Assembly (NCBI RefSeq): GCF_015477355.1
Contig: NZ_JADLRJ010000002.1
Span: 186,001-250,000 of the forward strand
Reading direction: 5' to 3'
Origin: Nocardia blacklockiae
GTDB taxonomy: Bacteria > Actinomycetota > Actinomycetes > Mycobacteriales > Mycobacteriaceae
Length of the DNA stretch: 64,000 nucleotides
Within the stretch, counting starts at the first letter, position 1. Each line of letters opens with the position of its first letter. The position numbers and the translations under genes are program-made. A model generated the notes under the pieces. That model was not told the DNA's origin, ran no database searches, and saw only the letters and a program-made list of their open reading frames with translations. Below are positions 17,368 to 25,402 of this stretch, piece by piece.

Positions 17368-17997
17368 ATGCCGGCGAACGATCCGCGGACGCGGGACGCC
17401 GAGATCTCCGATCGCCGCCTGCTGCGCGGCGCTCGGTCCCGGCACGCCGTCACCCGCCGAGCCGCGGACATCGCCTCGCTCGACGGGCTCGACGGCCTGA
17501 GTTTCGGTCGCCTGGCCGACGAACTCGACCTCAGCAAGGCCGGCATCCAGACGCTGTTCCGCACCAAGGAGAAGCTGCAACTGGCGACCGTGGCCGCGGC
17601 GGAGACGGTGTTCGCCGAGCGAGTGGTCCGGCCGGCGGCCGACGCCGCGCCCGGGGTGGCGCGGTTACGCGCGCTGGTCGAGAACTGGCTGGCCTACGCC
17701 GCCGAGCCGGTGTTCCCGGGCGGCTGCTTCTGGAGCGCCAACCTGCCGGAATTCGACAGCCGCCCCGGGCCGGTCCGCGACGCCCTGGTGCGCCAGCACC
17801 ACGAGTGGCTCGCGCTGCTCGCTCGCGCGGCGGAGGCGGCCGTCGCCGCCGGAGAACTGCGCGAGGCCGATCCGGAGCTGGTCGCCTTCGAGCTGGCGGC
17901 CGTCCTGCACGCGGCGAATACCGCACTGCGACTGGGCGATACGCGCGGCGTGGACGCGGCACGGCGGATCGTCGACGGCCTACTCGGCACCGGGTGA
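17368..17997 (+). CDS. TetR/AcrR-family regulator
   Basis: A 209-residue TetR-like regulator. HTH residues lie near 40-75 (LSFGRLADELDLSKAGIQTL, FRTKEKLQLA). The C-terminal domain has the TetR_C-type stretch PGGCFWSANLPEFDSRPGPV. It lies 71 bases after the GT87 gene on the same strand; the gap contains a directly repeated CATAC element (17327 region) that could be part of an operator. It is followed after 25 bases by a small lipoprotein gene. Target unknown. Confidence 0.85.
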   Translation: MPANDPRTRDAEISDRRLLRGARSRHAVTRRAADIASLDGLDGLSFGRLADELDLSKAGIQTLFRTKEKLQLATVAAAETVFAERVVRPAADAAPGVARLRALVENWLAYAAEPVFPGGCFWSANLPEFDSRPGPVRDALVRQHHEWLALLARAAEAAVAAGELREADPELVAFELAAVLHAANTALRLGDTRGVDAARRIVDGLLGTG

Positions 17998-18022
17998 CCC
18001 GACGTCCCCCTACACTGGGCGC

Positions 18023-18370
18023 GTGTTCGTTCGACGGCTGTGCGCCCTGTCCCTGTTCGCCCTGGTCGCCGCGCTGGGCGTGGCCGCCTGCACCGTGGAG
18101 GGGGCCGGCGCCAAGTCCCAGTGCGAGGTCAGCGGGTGCACCGTGACCTTCGACCGCGGCGTGAACGCCGAAGCGAGCATTCTCGGAGTGAAGGCCGAAC
18201 TCGTCGCGGTGAACGGCGACACCGTCACGCTGAAGGTGGCGGGACAGCAGGTGGATGTGCCGGTCGGCGAGACCAAGCCCGCCGACGGACTCGCTATCAC
18301 GGTGCGGGAGGTCAACGCGGACAACGTGGTGGTGCGCATCGATTCCGGCCTGCAGCCCGGGAATTCCTGA
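18023..18370 (+). CDS. Small secreted lipoprotein of unknown function
   Basis: A 115-residue protein with a signal peptide (MFVRRLCALSLFALVAALGV) and a lipobox-like VAAC at residues 20-23. The mature part holds two Cys (CEVSGC) and beta-strand-like repeats (DTVTLKVAGQQVDVPVGE) suggesting a small beta barrel or sandwich. GTG start at 18023. Close coupling (25 bases) to the upstream TetR gene suggests co-transcription. I do not recognise a named family. Confidence 0.7.
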   Translation: MFVRRLCALSLFALVAALGVAACTVEGAGAKSQCEVSGCTVTFDRGVNAEASILGVKAELVAVNGDTVTLKVAGQQVDVPVGETKPADGLAITVREVNADNVVVRIDSGLQPGNS

Positions 18371-18384
18371 CGCCCTCGACATGC

Positions 18385-18420
18385 GACGGCGGCCCGTCCC
18401 CGAGGGGGCGAGCCGCCGTC
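18385..18420 (+). terminator. Hairpin terminator after small lipoprotein
   Basis: Outer stem GACGGCGGC / GCCGCCGTC (9 bp) enclosing an inner CCCC-GA-GGGG stem, 15 bases after the lipoprotein stop. Confidence 0.75.
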
Positions 18421-18432
18421 ACCTACAGAGCG

Positions 18433-18465
18433 CTGCTCGGCGATTCCTCACCAACCGCCGAGCAG
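18433..18465 (-). terminator. Hairpin overlapping the stop codon of the micro-ORF
   Basis: Ten-bp perfect stem (CTGCTCGGCG / CGCCGAGCAG) with a 13-nt loop that contains the TGA stop of the 32-codon micro-ORF. Probably a terminator or attenuator for the minus-strand transcript. Confidence 0.6.
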
Positions 18466-18546
18466 GCCCTGATTCTGGATCGCCAACGACTGCGCGTTGT
18501 CGGCGCCCAGGAACGGGAGTAAAGCCAGGAAAACAAGCATCGACAT
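18448..18546 (-). CDS. 32-residue hydrophobic micro-protein
   Basis: A short frame starting MSMLVFLALLPFLGADNAQS and ending IQNQGLLGGW. It is preceded by AGGAGC at an 8-base distance, a better ribosome site than most genes nearby. The first 14 residues are strongly hydrophobic (membrane anchor or uncleaved signal), followed by a polar tail ending in GLLGGW. The stop lies in the loop of a 10-bp hairpin. The ribosome site, start, sensible amphipathic layout and hairpin together suggest a real gene. It is 196 bases downstream of the DUF5753 regulator gene on the same strand. Function unknown; no homologue recognised. Confidence 0.5.
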   Translation of the reverse strand: MSMLVFLALLPFLGADNAQSLAIQNQGLLGGW

Positions 18547-18742
18547 CTGAGAAAGCTCCTACGTGCTCGCGTCGGGTACGACGGTCCTACCCTGTCGGAA
18601 TTACCCGCGAACGCGCCCGGCCAACCCTGAATTCACCCCTGCGGCGCGTACACGCCCCGCTCTCGAACGAGACATCGAGCCGCCGTTCGACTCGCCGGAT
18701 GCGGCCCTCCCGCCGAATCGCCCGCGCGCGAACGGATCTCGG

Positions 18743-19636
18743 CTACAGGCGGCCCGCGGCGTCCTTGATCAGCTGACGCGACCGCTCCGGCGGCTCGGCC
18801 TGCACGCTCAGCCGGTCCATGACGCGGCGGTAGATCTCCAGATCCTGGGGCCGGTCCAAGTACAGGGCGCTGGTCAACTGCTCGATGTAGACGATGTCGG
18901 GCAGCTCGCTCTCGGCGAAACGCAGGATCGCGAACGAACTGCCGGCGGCCGCGTGGCCGCCCGCGGCGTAGGGCAGCACCTGGATCGTCACGTTCGGCCG
19001 CTCCGACATCTCGACCAGGTGCTCGAGCTGTTCGCGCAGCACCTCCGCGCCGCCGATCGGGCGGTGCAGCACCGTCTCGTCGACGATGGCCCACAGCGTG
19101 GGGCCGCTCGCGCGCTCCAGGATCTCCTGGCGGCGCAACCGCAGTTCGACCCGCCGGGCGGCTTCCTTCTGGTCGTGTCCGAGGGCGACGACCGCGCGGG
19201 TGTACTCCTCGGTCTGCAGCAGGCCCGGAACCAGTTGGGCCTCGAAGGTTCTGATGGAGTGGGCCGCGTGCTCGAGGCCGATGTAGGTCTCGAACCACTG
19301 GGGTAGGAGGTCGCTGTATCGGTGCCACCAGCCGGGCTTGTTGGCCATCCGCACCAGTTCCAGGAACGCCTCGCGCTCCTCGGGATCGGTGACCTGGTAC
19401 AGCGTCAGCAGGTCGCGGATATCGCGTTCCTTGAATCCGGTGCGCCCCAACTCCAACCGGCTGATCTTGGCGTGCGAACCCCGGATGTGCTCCCCCGCGG
19501 CCTCGCGCGTGATGCGGGACTGCTCCCGCAGCTTGCGCAGCTGGCCCCCGACCGCGATCCGCAGCGCAGTCGGACCGCGTTCGGCGACAAGCGAATCCAC
19601 ATTGCCGACCCGAAACGGAACCGAATCCGGGATCAT
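18743..19636 (-). CDS. XRE/DUF5753 (Scr1-type) helix-turn-helix regulator
   Basis: A 297-residue regulator with an N-terminal XRE helix-turn-helix (LRKLREQSRITREAAGEHIR, GSHAKISRLELGRTGFK; about residues 33-70) and a C-terminal DUF5753 domain (FEAQLVPGLLQTEEYTRAVV onward, ending VYIEQLTSALYLD). In Streptomyces and Nocardia these proteins are normally followed by a DUF397 partner gene and control development or antibiotic genes. No DUF397 gene follows here; the next frame downstream on this strand is the 32-residue micro-ORF. The ATG at 19636 opens IPDSVPFRVG. Confidence 0.9.
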   Translation of the reverse strand: MIPDSVPFRVGNVDSLVAERGPTALRIAVGGQLRKLREQSRITREAAGEHIRGSHAKISRLELGRTGFKERDIRDLLTLYQVTDPEEREAFLELVRMANKPGWWHRYSDLLPQWFETYIGLEHAAHSIRTFEAQLVPGLLQTEEYTRAVVALGHDQKEAARRVELRLRRQEILERASGPTLWAIVDETVLHRPIGGAEVLREQLEHLVEMSERPNVTIQVLPYAAGGHAAAGSSFAILRFAESELPDIVYIEQLTSALYLDRPQDLEIYRRVMDRLSVQAEPPERSRQLIKDAAGRL

Positions 19637-19950
19637 GAGTTCTGCTCCGATGCTCGACGGTCACCGGCGGTGCGCCCCCTGCTCCCACTGACGACACCGC
19701 ACCGAGGCTCCATCATACCCGCGTACCGGGCGACGGCCCCGGATAACAATACCGCCGGGTTCGAGCCGAGTCACCTGCCGCGTCCGATCGCTGCCCGCCT
19801 GCTCCGCGTTCGCCCGGTGCCACGGCACCGACCTGGACCGATGCTCAATTGTGCTGCCGGGCAAGGATTGCCGGGTCGCGCTCCGGCACCGGTGTGCCAA
19901 TCCGGCGCAGCGCCGGGTGCGCGCCGCTGCCGTCGCCTACGCTGCGCTGC
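19637..19950. other. Intergenic region between divergent genes (314 bp)
   Basis: Promoter space between the DUF5753 regulator (minus) and the MFS gene (plus). I see no gene with supporting ribosome site, no tRNA and no long repeat. An upstream in-frame extension of the MFS gene to 19849 exists but encodes Cys/Arg-rich sequence unlike transporter N-termini. Confidence 0.6.
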
Positions 19951-21285
19951 ATGACCGAAGTTTCGGGACGCGCGGCGATCGGACAGGCCACCGGGCGGGG
20001 CCAGGTGGTGGCCTGGGGACTGTGGGACTGGGGGTCCTCCGCGTTCCAGGCCGTGATCCTCACCTTCGTGTTCTCGGTGTACCTCACCGACACCGTCGGC
20101 GACGACCTGCCCGGCGGGATCTCGGCGAGCGCCTGGCTGGGCTGGGCACTGGGACTGTCCGGCCTGATCGTGGCGCTCACCGCGCCGATCAGCGGGCAGT
20201 GGTTCGACGCCACGGCCCGCCGCAAACTGTCGCTCGGCGTCCTGACCGGGTTCACCGTCGTGGTGATGGCCACCATGTTCTTCGTGCACGACGACCACCA
20301 CGACCTGTGGCTGGGCCTGCTGCTGCTCGGCCTCGGCTCGGCGGCCTTCGAGCTGGCCGGGGTGCCCTACAACGCGATGCTGCGCCAGGTGTCCACCCCG
20401 GCGACGGTCGGGCGCGTCTCCGGATTCGGCTGGGCCATGGGTTATTTCGGCGGCATCGTGCTGCTGCTGATCTGCTACTTCGGTTTCATCACCGGCGACG
20501 GCGACAACCGCGGGCTGCTCGACGTGCCCACCGACGACGGGCTCAACATCCGGCTCGTCGCGGTGTTCGCCGCGGTCTGGTTCGCCACCTTCGCCGTGCC
20601 GGTCCTGATGGCGGTGCCCGAATTGCCGCGCACCACAGCCGATCCCGGCGCGGCGCGGGCCGGCTTCGTCGCGTCCTACCGCGTGCTGTGGCGGGACCTG
20701 CGCGACCTGTGGCGGGCGGATCGGCGCACGGTCGGCTTCCTCGCCGCGAGCGCGGTGTTCCGCGACGGGCTGGCCGGGGTGTTCACCTTCGGCGCGGTGC
20801 TCGCCGTGCGGGTGTACGGCATCGCGGAGGACGACGTGCTGCTGTTCGGGATCGCCGCGAACGTGGTGGCCGCGCTGGGCGCGCTGGTGGCCGGCCGCTT
20901 CGACGACACCGTCGGGCCCAAGGCGGTCATCGTCGCGTCGCTGGCCGCGATGCTGGTGTGCGGCGTCGCGCTGCTGCTCGTCTCCGGGCCCGCCCTGTTC
21001 TGGGTGTTCGGTCTGCTGCTCACCATTTTCGTGGGACCGGCGCAGGCGGCCGCGCGCAGTTTCCTGGTCCGCGTCGCCCCGCCCGGACGCGAGGGTCAGC
21101 TGTTCGGCCTCTACACCACGACCGGGCGCGCGGTGTCGTTCCTGGCGCCGTCGCTGTTCGGGGTGTTCGCGTGGGGTTTCGGGGCCGACCGCGCGGGCAT
21201 CGTCGGCCTGCTGCTGGTGCTGGCCGTCGGCCTGGCGGCACTGCTGTTCGTGCGCGCGCCGGAGGCGGCTCCGGACGCGGCGTGA
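19951..21285 (+). CDS. UMF1-type MFS transporter
   Basis: A 444-residue, about 12-helix MFS protein of the UMF1 (Atg22-like) group. It shows VVAWGLWDWGSSAFQAVILT at helix 1, LTAPISGQWFDATARRK in the loop 2-3 motif, GVPYNAMLRQVSTPATVGRV, and FGWAMGYFGGIVLLL, all typical of this family. Substrates of bacterial members are unknown. The ATG at 19951 gives the canonical N-terminus; sequence upstream has the wrong composition. Stand-alone gene, with a terminator hairpin overlapping its stop. Confidence 0.87.
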   Translation: MTEVSGRAAIGQATGRGQVVAWGLWDWGSSAFQAVILTFVFSVYLTDTVGDDLPGGISASAWLGWALGLSGLIVALTAPISGQWFDATARRKLSLGVLTGFTVVVMATMFFVHDDHHDLWLGLLLLGLGSAAFELAGVPYNAMLRQVSTPATVGRVSGFGWAMGYFGGIVLLLICYFGFITGDGDNRGLLDVPTDDGLNIRLVAVFAAVWFATFAVPVLMAVPELPRTTADPGAARAGFVASYRVLWRDLRDLWRADRRTVGFLAASAVFRDGLAGVFTFGAVLAVRVYGIAEDDVLLFGIAANVVAALGALVAGRFDDTVGPKAVIVASLAAMLVCGVALLLVSGPALFWVFGLLLTIFVGPAQAAARSFLVRVAPPGREGQLFGLYTTTGRAVSFLAPSLFGVFAWGFGADRAGIVGLLLVLAVGLAALLFVRAPEAAPDAA

Positions 21286-21301
21286 CCAGCGTCACGGTTT
21301 T
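21281..21301 (+). terminator. Hairpin terminator at the MFS stop codon
   Basis: CGTGAC-CAGC-GTCACG followed by GTTTT; the stem includes the TGA stop of the upstream gene. Confidence 0.65.
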
Positions 21302-21531
21302 CCTTCGACGCGCGCCGATTCCACTGTTGAACAGGGCTTTTCACACACCCCCGGTAGTGTCCGGCAGCGAAAAACCGGATGAACCGGGCGGCTCCGGCCG
21401 GGAATACTGACCGGCGACCGATGAGTTGAGGCGACCATCCCCGTCCGATCTCATGTGGCGCCGCACACGGCAGTCGACGACTCGCCTCGGGCCACACCGC
21501 CCCACAGTCACGGAAGCCCCGGAGGTACCCG

Positions 21532-22992
21532 ATGTCCGCCGAAATCACCGATCGCCCGACCGGGCGGCGGACACCCGCAGTCGTCAGACTGCTCGTGCTC
21601 GCGACCTTCACGGTCATCCTCAACGAAACCATCATGATCAACGCGATCCCGCGCTTGATGAGCGACCTCGAGGTCAGCGAGCGTTCCGCGCAGTGGGTCT
21701 CGACCGCGTTCATGCTCACCATGGCGGCCGTCATCCCGGTCACCGGGTGGTTCCTGCAGCGGGTCACCACCCGCCGCGCCTACGCCATCGCGATGGGCGT
21801 CTTCCTGGCCGGCACGGCGCTGTCGGCGGTCGCGCCGTCGTTCGAGGTGCTGCTGCTCGGCCGGATCGTGCAGGCGGGCGGCACCGCGGTGATGATGCCG
21901 CTGCTGATGACCACCCTGATGACGGTGGTGCCCGAGCACGACCGCGGCCGGGTCATGGGCAACGTCACCCTGGCCATCTCGGTGGCGCCGGCCATGGGTC
22001 CGGTCATCTCCGGACTGGTGTTGCAGATCGCTTCGTGGCGTTGGCTTTTCGTGCTGGTGCTGCCCATCGCGGGCGCGGTGACCTGGTTCGGCCTGCGCAA
22101 GCTGGAGAACGTCGGCGAGCCGGAGACCGGCGCCATCGACTGGTTCAGCGTGGCCCTCTCGGCGCTCGGCTTCGGTGGTCTGGTGTACGGCCTCAGCCGC
22201 TTCGAGACCCACAATGTCGCGACGCCGGCGCTGATCGTCGCCGCCGGACTGGCCGTGGTCGCCCTGTTCGTGCTGCGTCAGGTGCGGCTGCAGCGCACCG
22301 GCGGCCCGCTGCTGGACATGCGGGTGCTGCGGTCGGGCACCTACGCCAAGGCGCTGACCCTGATGTCGGTGGCCTTCCTCGCGATGCTCGGCTCGATGAT
22401 CCTGCTGCCGCTGTACCTGCAGAACCTGCGCGGACTGAGCCCGCTGCAGACGGGCCTGCTGGTGATGCCCGGCGGTCTGGCGATGGGCCTGCTGGGCCCG
22501 TCCATCGGCCGGCTGTACGACCGCTTCGGCGGGCGCGTGCTGGTGATCCCCGGGTCGGTCGGCGTGGCGGCCGCGCTGGCCGGCTTCACCCAGATCTCGC
22601 TGACCATGCCGTACTGGGCACTGCTGGGCCTGCACATCCTGCTGATGGTGTCGCTGGCCGCGGCGTTCACCCCGGTGTTCACCCTCGGGCTCGGGGCGCT
22701 GCCCGCACACCTGTACTCCCACGGCAGCTCGATGCTCGGCACGCTCCAGCAGGTCGCGGCGGCCCTGGGCACCGCGCTGGTGGTGACGATCATGTCCGCC
22801 CGCAGCACCGCCCTGGTCGCGAGCGGCACCGAGCCGATCACCGCGCACCTGGACGGCATGAAGCTGGCGTTCGCGGTGTCCGCCGCACTGGCCCTGATCG
22901 TGGTCGTGATGGCGGTCCTGCTGCCCAACCGGTCCAGCGCGCCGGCGGCGGCGGACGAGCAGGAACCCGAGGCGGCGCTGGTCCACAGCTGA
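21532..22992 (+). CDS. DHA2-type multidrug MFS exporter
   Basis: A 486-residue MFS drug exporter of the EmrB/LmrB-like DHA2 group. Helix 1 carries ATFTVILNETIMINAIPRLM, the DHA2 signature region, followed by SERSAQWVSTAFMLTMAAVI and the antiporter motif C-like stretch PAMGPVISGLVLQIASWRW. It exports hydrophobic compounds by proton exchange; the compound is unknown. GTACCCG precedes the ATG, and a GGAGG-like sequence (CCGGAGGTACCCG) is the ribosome site. No adjacent regulator gene. A strong terminator follows. Confidence 0.9.
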   Translation: MSAEITDRPTGRRTPAVVRLLVLATFTVILNETIMINAIPRLMSDLEVSERSAQWVSTAFMLTMAAVIPVTGWFLQRVTTRRAYAIAMGVFLAGTALSAVAPSFEVLLLGRIVQAGGTAVMMPLLMTTLMTVVPEHDRGRVMGNVTLAISVAPAMGPVISGLVLQIASWRWLFVLVLPIAGAVTWFGLRKLENVGEPETGAIDWFSVALSALGFGGLVYGLSRFETHNVATPALIVAAGLAVVALFVLRQVRLQRTGGPLLDMRVLRSGTYAKALTLMSVAFLAMLGSMILLPLYLQNLRGLSPLQTGLLVMPGGLAMGLLGPSIGRLYDRFGGRVLVIPGSVGVAAALAGFTQISLTMPYWALLGLHILLMVSLAAAFTPVFTLGLGALPAHLYSHGSSMLGTLQQVAAALGTALVVTIMSARSTALVASGTEPITAHLDGMKLAFAVSAALALIVVVMAVLLPNRSSAPAAADEQEPEAALVHS

Positions 22993-23005
22993 TCCGATCC
23001 CGCAC

Positions 23006-23049
23006 GCGCACTGCGCATCCCGGCCACCCGGGGTGCGCAGTGCGCTTTT
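23006..23049 (+). terminator. Strong intrinsic terminator
   Basis: Twelve-bp perfect stem GCGCACTGCGCA / TGCGCAGTGCGC with an internal CCGG/CCGG pairing, followed by TTTT. It lies 13 bases after the exporter stop. Confidence 0.85.
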
Positions 23050-23398
23050 CGCGATCGAATTACCGTTTGCTGCAAGGAAACTGGACACGCTCACAGCTAC
23101 CGATAAGAACAGCACTGCCCCGGGCACGCCGCGGGCCGACAGTCCGCTCCCCCGTCCGACATCGAGTTCGCCGACACCGCCCCCTTCGTCGCAGTGACAG
23201 GGATCACAGTGGTTTCCCCATGGCGGCCATAGGGGTTTCGCGACTTCCCCGCCCGTTCCGATTCCGTGGCGACCCGGTTTCCGGGTAGTTTCGATGCGGT
23301 GTCCGACCGGGGGATGTCGGGTCCGCGAGTCGTCGCGGACACGCCCCGGCGGATGTAACGCGGCCCTATGGAAACAGCGATTACCTGCTGAGTTGTCG
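23050..23398. other. Gene-poor stretch (349 bp)
   Basis: Between the exporter terminator and tRNA-Leu. It has lower local coding signal: the open frames here have no ribosome site and irregular composition. It presumably contains nothing but downstream sequence of the tRNA transcript and spacer. Confidence 0.6.
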
Positions 23399-23472
23399 TG
23401 CCCCCGGTCGGGATCGAACCGACACTGGACGGATTTTAAGTCCGCTGCCTCTGCCAGTTGGGCTACGGGGGC
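23399..23472 (-). tRNA. tRNA-Leu (anticodon UAA), compact 74-nt form
   Basis: Cloverleaf on the minus strand: acceptor stem GCCCCCG/CGGGGGC (7 bp perfect), D-arm with GG in the loop, anticodon stem GCGGA/TCCGT with loop CTTAAAA (anticodon UAA at 34-36), a 5-nt variable loop CCAGT, T-arm GTCGG-TTCGATC-CCGAC, and discriminator A. CCA is not encoded. The short variable loop is unlike the long arm usual for tRNA-Leu, but the anticodon and A73 fit leucine. Confidence 0.9.
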
Positions 23473-23527
23473 GCCCGGTCAACCTACCAAACTTGTACGG
23501 CCGTCTCGGAATTATCCGAAAGTTTGC

Positions 23528-24994
23528 TCAGTGGACCCCCTCCATCAAGCGGCTGACCCGCGGAGCGAAGAAGTAGACCACGACGCCGACGGCCACGGCG
23601 ACCAGCCCGGTGAGACCGAAGTACGCCACCTCGTGCTCGGGGTCGTAGTACTTCGACAGCACACCGGACATCGCGGTGCCCAGGCCGACGGAGAAGAAGT
23701 AGAGCGCCATCATCTGGGCCCGGAAGGCTTCCGGCGCAAGCTGAGTCGTCACCGCCAGGCCGATCGGCGACAGCAGCAGCTCCGACACCGCGAAGCAGCC
23801 CAGCACGAAGAACACCAGCAGCGCCGGCACCGTGCTGCCGTCGAAGCCGGCCAGCAGCACGAACAGCAGGAAGGCCGCGCCCATGCCCATGACGCCGAAG
23901 GCGAACTTGCGCGGCGTGGTCGGCGCGCGGTTGCCCAGGCGGGTCCACAGCACGGCGAACAACGGCGACAACACGATCACCCAGACCGGCTCCTCCGAGC
24001 CGATCCAGCTCGACGGCGCGGTCCAGCCGAACAGCGACCAGTTCATCCGCTCGTCGGAGTACACCGCGAGCACCGTGAAGATCTGCTGGAACAGCGACCA
24101 GAACACGGCGTTGGCGAGGAACAGCGGAATGAACGCGCGCACCCGGGTGCGCTCGACGGGCGTCACCTTGGGGCTGCTCAGCATGATCGCGAAGTAGCAG
24201 GCCGAGGCGACCACGATGACCCCGGTGGTCACGTCCGACAGATTGTCCAGGGTCAGCAGCCCGAACACGATCGCGAAGACGACCAGCACCAGCACCCCGG
24301 CCACCACCCCGGCGACCGAGCCGAAGGCGTTGCGCGGCAGCGGATTCGGGACCGTGCGGCCGTGGCTGCCCAGATTGCGCCGGAACACCACGTACTGGAC
24401 GAGACCCAGCGCCATGCCGATCGCGGCGGCCCCGAAGCCGTAGTGGAAACCCAGGTGCGTCTGGAGCAGGCCGGTGAGCAGCGGGCCGGTGAACGAGCCG
24501 ATGTTGATGCCGAGGTAGAACAGCGTGAAACCGCCGTCGGCCCGGGCGTCGCCCTTGTCGTAGAGCGTGCCCACCAGCGACGAGGAGTTCGCCTTCAGCG
24601 CACCGGCGCCGAGCGCCACCAGCACCAGGCCGACGCCCACCCCGGCCAGAGCGGGGATCAGGGCCAGCGCGAGGTGGCCCGCCACCACCACGACGCCGCC
24701 GTAGAACACCGTGCGCTCCATGCCCAGGACGCGGTCGGCGATCCAGCCGCCCAGCACGGTCGACAGGTACACCAGGCCGCCGTATGCGCCCACGATGCCC
24801 GTCGCGGTGGACTTCTCCAGCCCGAGCCCGCCCTCGGCGGCCGAGTAGTACAGGTAGTAGCCCAGGATCGTGAGCATGCCGTAGAACGAGAACCGTTCCC
24901 ACAGCTCGACTCCGAACAGGTTCACCAAGCCGATCGGATGCCCGAACACCGTGCGTTCGGCACGCCGCTGCGCCGGCTGGGCCACTCCGGTCAT
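23528..24994 (-). CDS. POT/PTR-family proton-dependent oligopeptide transporter
   Basis: A 488-residue MFS protein of the POT family, which imports di- and tripeptides with protons. The hallmark ExxERFxxYG motif is present in GVELWERFSFYGMLTILGYY (helix 1), and the PTR2 signature regions FTLFYLGINIGSFTGPLLTG and GLLQTHLGFHYGFG follow. It has 14 predicted helices, as in bacterial DtpT proteins. ATG 24994 is preceded by GGAAAGG at 8 bases; further upstream sequence in frame is not transporter-like. Stand-alone gene with a 408-bp upstream gap. Confidence 0.92.
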   Translation of the reverse strand: MTGVAQPAQRRAERTVFGHPIGLVNLFGVELWERFSFYGMLTILGYYLYYSAAEGGLGLEKSTATGIVGAYGGLVYLSTVLGGWIADRVLGMERTVFYGGVVVVAGHLALALIPALAGVGVGLVLVALGAGALKANSSSLVGTLYDKGDARADGGFTLFYLGINIGSFTGPLLTGLLQTHLGFHYGFGAAAIGMALGLVQYVVFRRNLGSHGRTVPNPLPRNAFGSVAGVVAGVLVLVVFAIVFGLLTLDNLSDVTTGVIVVASACYFAIMLSSPKVTPVERTRVRAFIPLFLANAVFWSLFQQIFTVLAVYSDERMNWSLFGWTAPSSWIGSEEPVWVIVLSPLFAVLWTRLGNRAPTTPRKFAFGVMGMGAAFLLFVLLAGFDGSTVPALLVFFVLGCFAVSELLLSPIGLAVTTQLAPEAFRAQMMALYFFSVGLGTAMSGVLSKYYDPEHEVAYFGLTGLVAVAVGVVVYFFAPRVSRLMEGVH

Positions 24995-25402
24995 GTGGTC
25001 GACCTTTCCATGCACGCAATTCTCCAGCAACCGGGTGGCAGTTGCGGGTATTCGGCGGCCCGGGTTTCGGTGCGTCGCCGCACGCAGACTAACTGGACGC
25101 GTGTATTTGTGAGGCGAGTTCCGGTCAGACTGTTCCGGTCGTGCGCGGTTTGCGCGCATTGTGCCCAGTGGGACGTATTCCGACCGGCCATGCTGCGCCA
25201 CCCCGACACGCCGACCCGCCCCTCCCGACCACCCCGCGCGGACCTGCCGCCCATCCCCGCCAATGGCTCGATTGCGCCACCTGTACCAGACAGACAGCAC
25301 TTTGTGAGCAATGCGTCGGCCGCGCGCCGTCGGGCGGCTCGATCCCGGCTCCCGTTGCGCTACACGGCAATTGCGTCGCCCGGCACCGCCGGACGGGCGC
25401 GC
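24995..25402. other. Intergenic region (408 bp) upstream of the POT gene
   Basis: Separates the POT transporter start from the 3' end of ppx. It should contain the POT promoter and the end of the eno-ppx transcript. I find no gene, tRNA, clear operator palindrome or T-rich terminator in it. Confidence 0.6.

Noticed and set aside
23097-23342. An 81-codon minus-strand frame in the gap before tRNA-Leu.
   Set aside because: No ribosome site, ordinary shadow composition (Ser/Arg/Thr), no hydrophobic core or motif.
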